A DNA stretch of 64,000 nt from Actinomycetota bacterium. GTDB taxonomy: Bacteria; Actinomycetota; Thermoleophilia; Solirubrobacterales; Solirubrobacteraceae. Both the position numbers and the translations under genes were made by a program. Under the pieces are notes generated by a model. That model was not told the origin of the DNA and did not search any database. It saw only the letters and a program-made list of their open reading frames with translations. Positions within the stretch are counted from its first letter, which is position 1. Each line of letters begins with the position of its first letter. The DNA lies in NCBI GenBank assembly GCA_018268595.1, contig JAFDWH010000018.1, forward strand, positions 17,170 to 81,169, read 5' to 3'. This document shows positions 59,955 through 64,000 of this stretch, one piece after another.

Positions 59955-60302
59955 TCAGTCCCGTCCGAGCACGAGGTCGATCCCGGAGAGGACGAGCTGT
60001 AGGTCTCCGGCGACGAGGCGTCCGACGCGCTCGGTCAGCAGCGAGCGGTCGACGGTGACGATCTGCGAGACGTTCGCGACCGAGTCTTTCGGTAGACCGG
60101 TGCGCCCAGCGGTCAGAAGGACGTTGCCGGGTGCGGCGGCCAGGCGCACGTTGCTGGTGAGCGGCACCACGACGACGGTCGCGATGCGACTTGCGTTGAA
60201 GGTGTCGCCTTGCACGACGGCAACGGGTCGGCGAAATCCGGGCGACGAGCCGACCGGGTCGTCGAGCGACGCCCAGCAGACGTCGCCTTGGCTGATCACC
60301 AT
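59955..60302 (-). CDS. mazF: MazF/PemK-family endoribonuclease toxin
   Basis: 115 residues. QGDVCWASLDDPVGSSPGFRRPVAVVQGD, FNASRIATVVVVPLTSN and TGLPKDSVANVSQIVTVDRSLL are the successive conserved blocks of MazF, including the R-R-P basic patch and the T/S of the active site. It cleaves mRNA or rRNA at short motifs. Its ATG lies just inside the 3' flank of the antitoxin gene (coding ends overlap by 7 bp). It is enclosed between tRNA-derived repeats. Confidence 0.92.
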   Translation of the reverse strand: MVISQGDVCWASLDDPVGSSPGFRRPVAVVQGDTFNASRIATVVVVPLTSNVRLAAAPGNVLLTAGRTGLPKDSVANVSQIVTVDRSLLTERVGRLVAGDLQLVLSGIDLVLGRD

Positions 60303-60532
60303 TCGCTTTGCACGAGCGTGCGGCGAGCGGCGGCTGCGGTGAATGCGCGCTCCTCAACCGAGAGCTCGTCCGCGATCTCGTCGAGGGCGCGCGTCACAGC
60401 AGCAGGGTCCCGTCGTGCGACGTAGTCGGCGAGTGCCTCGCGATAGACCTCGCTGCGGCTCTTGCCCATGCGGCTGGCGAGTTCGTCGGCCCGGCGAAAC
60501 AGGTCGTCCGGAATCGAGACGGCCGTCTTCAT
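60296..60532 (-). CDS. Ribbon-helix-helix antitoxin of the MazEF-type module
   Basis: 78 residues. MKTAVSIPDDLFRRADELAS then RMGKSRSEVYREALADYVARR is a ribbon-helix-helix domain. The C-terminal ALDEIADELSVEERAFTAAAARRTL helix and the QSEW tail are the toxin-binding part. It is upstream of mazF and overlaps it. It would neutralise MazF and repress the operon. Confidence 0.85.
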   Translation of the reverse strand: MKTAVSIPDDLFRRADELASRMGKSRSEVYREALADYVARRDPAAVTRALDEIADELSVEERAFTAAAARRTLVQSEW

Positions 60533-60572
60533 ACCCGGAGTATAACCACGGCGCGGCGGCTGACCGCCGACA

Positions 60573-60689
60573 GCGGGGGACCCAGGAATCGAACCTGGCG
60601 TTGCGGTTTTGGAGGCTTGCTTGTATCGACGATTCGGTGCATTGTGGTCGCGAATCGCTTGGCGCAGGGACAGTTGCGGGGACAGAACC
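60573..60689. repeat. tRNA-derived att-like repeat, copy 2
   Basis: Positions 60573-60614 repeat exactly the 42-nt core of copy 1 and of the tRNA. The following 75 nt start GCTTGCTTGTATCGACG and contain GGGACAG at 60667-60673 and 60679-60685, the same 12-bp spacing as in copy 1. Left of the core the two copies are unrelated apart from a shared A. Confidence 0.8.
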
Positions 60690-60701
60690 ACCGAGTGCCG
60701 G

Positions 60702-61460
60702 TCAGCTCGCGCTGTCGAGATCGGCGTCAAGGTCGGAAAGATCGACGCCTTGGATCTCCAAGAGCCATCGCCGCAGCTGCAGACTCACCTCGATCGAACG
60801 CACGCTGTCCTCATATGTCACGGCGACGCCGTCATGCACGACAGCATTCCGGCGGTCCAGGTGCTGCCGATATTCCGGCCACCATGGCTCCTGCTCGATT
60901 CGGCGTCCAGTGAGGAGGTGCATCACCGCCCGCGAGCGCTCGTCGCGCAGCGTCATCGGACGCCGGATCAGTTTGGAGGCCTCGAGTCTCGATGGGTGTT
61001 CGGCGAGCAGGCGGCCAACGGCCTCGGCGATGTGCAGCTCGCACGCGGTCTGAATGCGCACTACGGCCAGCTCGTGGCGTCGCTGTCTGTGAAGCTCATG
61101 AGCCTCGGCGCCGATGTGCGCTCCAATCGAGTTCGACTGCCACCAAGGGGAGATGTATCCAGTCGGCTCTGGTGCGGCAGAGGGCAACCCTGCCTCGCTG
61201 CGAATCTTTCGAACCAGGTGCTGTGCCTCGTCGAGGGCTTCATCGCGTCTCGATGCGTGGACCCGGATCGCGAACGTCGTGTCGCCGTCAGTTCCCTCCG
61301 TAACGTCCGTGTGGAACTGCATGCGCTCAGCTGGCACCACCACTGGCGCGGCACGCTGGAACGCAGCCTTGTCACTGGCGTCGAGAGGGAAGTGAACCTG
61401 CCAGAGACCCCTGTCGACCTCGCCCTCGGGCGGGTCGAACCGTTCGTGGCGGTAATCCAT
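60702..61460 (-). CDS. Protein with a HEPN-type RNxxxH motif
   Basis: 252 residues from ATG at 61460. An N-terminal beta-rich part (VHFPLDASDKAAFQRAAPVV, TDGDTTFAIRVHASRRDEAL) precedes a helical domain with RRHELAVVRIQTACELHIAEAVGRLL and HLDRRNAVVHDGVAVTYEDS. R-N-A-V-V-H is the R-polar-x3-H motif of HEPN ribonucleases found in toxins and abortive infection proteins. Located in cassette B next to hicA, a defence or toxin role is plausible. Family assignment rests on this motif and the helical context. Confidence 0.6.
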   Translation of the reverse strand: MDYRHERFDPPEGEVDRGLWQVHFPLDASDKAAFQRAAPVVVPAERMQFHTDVTEGTDGDTTFAIRVHASRRDEALDEAQHLVRKIRSEAGLPSAAPEPTGYISPWWQSNSIGAHIGAEAHELHRQRRHELAVVRIQTACELHIAEAVGRLLAEHPSRLEASKLIRRPMTLRDERSRAVMHLLTGRRIEQEPWWPEYRQHLDRRNAVVHDGVAVTYEDSVRSIEVSLQLRRWLLEIQGVDLSDLDADLDSAS

Positions 61461-61468
61461 GTCGTGTG

Positions 61469-61693
61469 TCACAGCAAGTCGCGCAGGTCGTCTGCATTGA
61501 GCCCGGCATCGGCCAGGATGCCGGATAGCGTCCCGCGCTTCAGTTCCCGGTGCAGAGGCACCGTTAGGAAGATGCGGCGGTCGGGGTGATGTAGACGAAC
61601 GTGGCTGCCGCGCTGGCGGGAGACTTCCCAGCCGGAGCGCTCCAGCGCCCTGATCAGCTGCTGGCCGGAGACGACCGGAAGTCGAGGGCTCAC
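61469..61693 (-). CDS. hicA: HicA toxin
   Basis: 74 residues from a GTG start overlapping the hicB stop. LPVVSGQQLIRALERSGWEV is followed by QRGSHVRLHHPDRR with the catalytic His in the G-S-H motif, then LTVPLHRELKRGTLSGILADAGL. HicA is a small double-stranded-RNA-binding-fold RNase that cuts mRNA. Here the antitoxin gene comes first. Confidence 0.9.
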   Translation of the reverse strand: MSPRLPVVSGQQLIRALERSGWEVSRQRGSHVRLHHPDRRIFLTVPLHRELKRGTLSGILADAGLNADDLRDLL

Positions 61694-61914
61694 GCCGGAA
61701 TGGAGACCCGCCGGCGGACGACACCGGCGTCGAGCGAGCGTCCGACCTCGCGCAGGCCTTCGACGTAGAGCTCGAGCGCCTCGCGGGCGTTCTCCATCGC
61801 CTCGTCGAACGTGTCGCCCTCAGAGTGGAGGCCCGGAAGGTCCGGGGCGTAGACGTGGTAGCCGCCCTCCTCCTGCGGAGCGAAGACGAGCTCTATGTCG
61901 CGCGGATCGGCCAT
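61690..61914 (-). CDS. hicB: HicB antitoxin
   Basis: 74 residues. IELVFAPQEEGGYHVYAPDLPGLHSEGDTFDEAMENAREALELYVEGL is the HicB partial RNase H-like fold (GGYxxxxPDLPGxxxxGxTxxEA). It lacks a long C-terminal DNA-binding domain. It lies upstream of hicA with overlapping codons, and its ATG is 53 bp from the tRNA-derived core. Confidence 0.9.
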   Translation of the reverse strand: MADPRDIELVFAPQEEGGYHVYAPDLPGLHSEGDTFDEAMENAREALELYVEGLREVGRSLDAGVVRRRVSIPA

Positions 61915-61967
61915 ACGCTCAGGATACCGGCCGCAGTGGCCGCTTCCGAAGCGTCCGGGCCAACGAG

Positions 61968-62038
61968 CGGGGGACCCAGGAATCGAACCTGGCGTTGCGG
62001 TTTTGGAGACCGCCGTGTTACCGATACACCAGTCCCCC
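61968..62038 (-). tRNA. tRNA with anticodon CCA (tRNA-Trp type)
   Basis: 71 nt: acceptor GGGGGAC/GTCCCCC, a 3-bp D stem GTG/CAC with loop TATCGGTAA, anticodon arm GCGGT-CTCCAAA-ACCGC, 4-nt variable loop, T arm CCAGG-TTCGATT-CCTGG, discriminator G. The anticodon reads CCA (Trp). The D-arm layout resembles tRNA-Gln, so isotype should be confirmed. Its 3' half is duplicated twice to the left and is the apparent attachment site of cassettes A and B. Confidence 0.85.
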
Positions 62039-62105
62039 GGGGACCGGTCGCCCATTGTAGGCGGGCGTCGGGGGGTGGTGGTGCGTGCCGGCCGCGCGCG
62101 CGTCG

Positions 62106-63305
62106 CTACGCCTGCGGGTCGAGCCGGCTGACGATCTCCTCGGCGATCGCGAGCGAGGAGGTGGCGCCGGGCGAGGGGGCGTTGCGGATCCACGCGACGC
62201 GCCCGTCGCCGCCGATGCGGAAGTCGTCGACGAGCGCGCCGTCGCGGTCGACGGCCTGTGCGCGCACGCCGGACGGCGCGGGCACCGCGTCGGCCGGCTG
62301 CAGCTCGGGCACGTAGCGCTGCGCTGCGGCGACGAACGCGCGCTTCGACAGCGACCGTCGCAGCTCGCCGGCGCCGGCGCGCCAGTGGCGCCGCAGCAGG
62401 CGCCACGTGCCGGCCCACGCGAGCGTCTCCGCAAGGTCGCGGCCGCCGGCGGCCCTGCGCGCCGCCCCCTCGCGCGCGACGGCCAGCACCGCGTTGGGCC
62501 CGATCAGCACCGAGCCGTCGACGGTGCGCGTGAGATGGACGCCGAGGAACGGCAGCGCCGGGTCGGGCACCGGGTAGATCAGCCCGCGCACGAGCGAGCG
62601 GCGCTCCGGCGCGAGCGCCCAGTACTCGCCACGGAAGGGCACGATCCGCGGGGCGGCGTCCTCGCCCGAGCGACGCGCGAGGCGGTCCGCGTGCAGGCCG
62701 GCGCACACGACGACGCGGTCGGCGCGCAGCTCCTCGCCGCCGGCCAGCTCGACGACGGCGGCTGCGCGTGCGGAGCGGCCCGGGCACACGCGCACGACCT
62801 CCGCGCCGGTCCGCACGACGCCGCCGCAGGCGCGCAGCTCGTCCGCGAGCGCGAGCGCCACGGCGCGGAAGTCGGTGATCGCGGTCTCGGGCGAGTGCAG
62901 CGCCGCGACGCCCGCCGCGTGCGGCTCGACATCGCGGAGCTGCACTGCGTCGAGGCGCCGCAGGCCCGGGACGCCGTTGGCGCGGGCGCGCTGCTCGAGG
63001 CGGTTGAGTCGCGGCAGCTCGGACTCGTCGAGCGCGACGACGAGCTTGCCGCAGGCGTCGTACGGGATCTCATGCGCGCGGCAGAAGCCGCGCAGCAGCG
63101 CGACGCCGCGACGGCACAGGCGCGCCTTGAGCGAGCCCGGCTCGTAGTAGATGCCGGCGTGCACCACGCCCGAGTTGCGCGCGGTCTGGTGGAGCGCCAG
63201 GCGCGGCTCCTTCTCCAGCAGCACGACGTCGTCGCCCCGCTCGCGCGCAAGCACGCGGGCGGTCGCGAGGCCGACGATTCCGCCGCCGACGACTACGACG
63301 CGCAT
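62106..63305 (-). CDS. lhgO: L-2-hydroxyglutarate oxidase-like FAD enzyme
   Basis: 399 residues. VVVVGGGIVGLATARVLARE is the FAD dinucleotide fold. HQTARNSGVVHAGIYYEPGSLKARLCRRG and KLVVALDESELPRLNRLEQRA match LhgO, as does PFLGVHLTRTVDGSVLIGPNAVLA. The family oxidises L-2-hydroxyglutarate to 2-oxoglutarate and passes electrons to the quinone pool. It is divergent from pntA with 90 bp between the starts. Confidence 0.88.
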   Translation of the reverse strand: MRVVVVGGGIVGLATARVLARERGDDVVLLEKEPRLALHQTARNSGVVHAGIYYEPGSLKARLCRRGVALLRGFCRAHEIPYDACGKLVVALDESELPRLNRLEQRARANGVPGLRRLDAVQLRDVEPHAAGVAALHSPETAITDFRAVALALADELRACGGVVRTGAEVVRVCPGRSARAAAVVELAGGEELRADRVVVCAGLHADRLARRSGEDAAPRIVPFRGEYWALAPERRSLVRGLIYPVPDPALPFLGVHLTRTVDGSVLIGPNAVLAVAREGAARRAAGGRDLAETLAWAGTWRLLRRHWRAGAGELRRSLSKRAFVAAAQRYVPELQPADAVPAPSGVRAQAVDRDGALVDDFRIGGDGRVAWIRNAPSPGATSSLAIAEEIVSRLDPQA

Positions 63306-63395
63306 GCTTCGAATCTCCAATCGTGGGGGCCTCCGACCATGGTGCGGTGGGAGTCTGACGACCTCGGAGCGGCCGGACTGGAAAGATTCCCGACC

Positions 63396-64000
63396 ATGAG
63401 ACTCGGAGTTCCCAAGGAGACCGCGGAGGGCGAGCGTCGTGTGGCGCTCGTGCCGGAGGTCGTGAGAAAGCTGGTTGGTGCCGGTCACAGCGTCGCAGTC
63501 GAGCGCGGTGCCGGTGGTGGAGCGATGATCCCGGATGCCGCCTTCGAGGAGGCTGGGGCGACGGTGACGGACGACGTGGCGGGGATCTGGCAGTCCGACG
63601 TGGTGGTGAAGGTGGCGCCGCCGGCTGCGGACGAGGTCGTGCGGTTGGGGAGTGGCTCGACGCTGATCGGTTTTTTGCAGCCGTTGACGAACGGTGAGGG
63701 CGTTCGCGCGCTCGCGGCGTCAGGCGCGACGGCGTTCGCGTTGGAGGCGGTGCCGCGGATTTCGCGTGCGCAGTCGATGGATGCGTTGTCGTCGCAGTCG
63801 AATATTGCGGGGTATCGGGCGGCGTTGTTGGGTGCGCAGGAGTTGGGTCGGTTTTTTCCGATGTTGATGACGGCTGCGGGGACGATTCGTCCGGCGACGG
63901 TGTTGGTGTTGGGTGCGGGTGTGGCGGGGTTGCAGGCGATCGCGACGGCGCGGCGGTTGGGTGCGGTGGTGTTGGGGTTTGATGTGCGTGCTGCGGTGAA
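63396..64000 (+). CDS. pntA: NAD(P) transhydrogenase alpha subunit, N-terminal fragment
   Basis: About 201 residues are visible, beginning MRLGVPKETAEGERRVALVP, the start of PntA/alanine dehydrogenase-type proteins. RAQSMDALSSQSNIAGYRAAL and TVLVLGAGVAGLQAIATARR (NAD-binding motif) are typical of PntA. The gene continues past the right edge. From about position 63640 codon choice changes abruptly to TTG, GGT, GTG, TTT and CGG, unlike neighbouring C-ending genes. The enzyme couples the proton gradient to NADPH formation. Confidence 0.9.
   Translation, partial: MRLGVPKETAEGERRVALVPEVVRKLVGAGHSVAVERGAGGGAMIPDAAFEEAGATVTDDVAGIWQSDVVVKVAPPAADEVVRLGSGSTLIGFLQPLTNGEGVRALAASGATAFALEAVPRISRAQSMDALSSQSNIAGYRAALLGAQELGRFFPMLMTAAGTIRPATVLVLGAGVAGLQAIATARRLGAVVLGFDVRAAV

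Larger units (their letters stand above)
59831..60614. mobile_element. tRNA-targeting toxin-antitoxin cassette A
   Basis: About 740 bp from the first to the second 42-nt tRNA-derived core. It contains only an element end with paired GGGACAG repeats and a MazEF-type module. No recombinase gene is present, so if mobile it depends on an integrase elsewhere. Direct repeats of a tRNA 3' half at both ends are the usual footprint of tyrosine-recombinase integration. The cassette interpretation is inference. Confidence 0.6.
60573..62008. mobile_element. tRNA-targeting toxin-antitoxin cassette B
   Basis: About 1.4 kb from the second core to the core inside the intact tRNA. It contains a HEPN-motif protein and HicBA, all on the minus strand, and has the same left end as cassette A. 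No recombinase is present. Integration at the anticodon loop would rebuild the tRNA 3' half, which fits the intact tRNA at its right edge. Confidence 0.6.

Noticed and set aside
59599..60357. Minus-strand ORF containing SKTATPGSIPGSPA, also seen in frames near 60.6 and 62.0 kb
   Set aside because: The shared peptide is the translation of the tRNA 3' half in one frame. It is evidence for the repeat, not for a protein family.
59873..61966. Integrase or transposase gene within the cassettes
   Set aside because: All reading frames were read. Only MazF, RHH, HEPN-motif, HicA and HicB products make sense, and no tyrosine or serine recombinase motif was found.
59831..62008. CRISPR array suggested by three exact repeats
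   Set aside because: Only three copies, intervals of about 0.7 and 1.35 kb containing genes, and the repeat is part of a tRNA. No cas genes are present.

Overview
The window is a very GC-rich, gene-dense piece of an actinobacterial-type chromosome. C/G-ending codons dominate, GTG starts are frequent, and coenzyme F420 biosynthesis genes sit near an InhA-like enoyl-ACP reductase and a one-polypeptide acyl-CoA carboxylase beta chain. The gene mix (ethylmalonyl-CoA pathway, F420, RTX-like secreted protein, many small lipoproteins) fits a deep-branching actinobacterium such as the Thermoleophilia/Solirubrobacterales. That placement is inference. No rRNA, CRISPR array or insertion sequence was seen.

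Layout. Positions 1-5.1 kb hold a malate/succinate-CoA ligase pair, an L-malyl-CoA/beta-methylmalyl-CoA lyase, a divergent MaoC-type hydratase and GTP-dependent PEP carboxykinase. From 5.1 to 10.3 kb there are mixed genes: a nucleotidyltransferase-like pair, mobA, a thioredoxin-fold lipoprotein, a luciferase-like F420 enzyme and an epoxide-hydrolase-like protein. From 10.2 to 13.3 kb lie ethylmalonyl-CoA mutase, its MeaB chaperone and a 53-residue membrane protein, with crotonyl-CoA carboxylase/reductase at 27.0-28.3 kb. Together these cover much of the ethylmalonyl-CoA route for growth on C2 units, with PEPCK as the exit to gluconeogenesis. From 15.8 to 24.4 kb is an assimilatory nitrate/nitrite block: a nitrate reductase fused to a NirB-like flavoprotein module, nirD, nirB, a TetR regulator and a NarK-type transporter. 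From 24.4 to 34.9 kb come an acyl desaturase with a divergent PucR-type regulator, corA, ygfZ, mntH and small lipoproteins. From 34.9 to 37.2 kb is the fused F420 radical-SAM gene fbiC. From 37.2 to 45.4 kb a two-component pair is followed by a type II fatty-acid synthesis operon (fabD-fabH-fabG-acpP-fabF-accD-fabI). From 45.5 to 50.3 kb are F420 genes cofE, cofC, cofD and npdG. From 50.4 to 57.9 kb there are housekeeping genes, a VapBC module and two tRNA-Leu genes.

From 57.9 to 62.0 kb the composition changes and the content is accessory. Three small exported proteins precede two tandem cassettes bounded by copies of the 3' half of a tRNA with anticodon CCA. The first cassette carries a MazF-type toxin with a ribbon-helix-helix antitoxin. 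The second carries a protein with a HEPN-type RNxxxH motif plus HicBA. Each cassette starts with the same roughly 117-bp end containing paired GGGACAG repeats. No integrase is present. The intact tRNA follows at 61968-62038. This looks like stepwise accretion of small non-autonomous, tRNA-targeting toxin-antitoxin cassettes and is the most interesting structure in the window. The window ends with an L-2-hydroxyglutarate-oxidase-like gene and the start of pntA, whose base use shifts sharply to G/T.

A near-identical 22-bp element lies just upstream of both the malyl-CoA lyase gene and the ethylmalonyl-CoA mutase gene, which suggests a shared regulator of the C2-assimilation genes.
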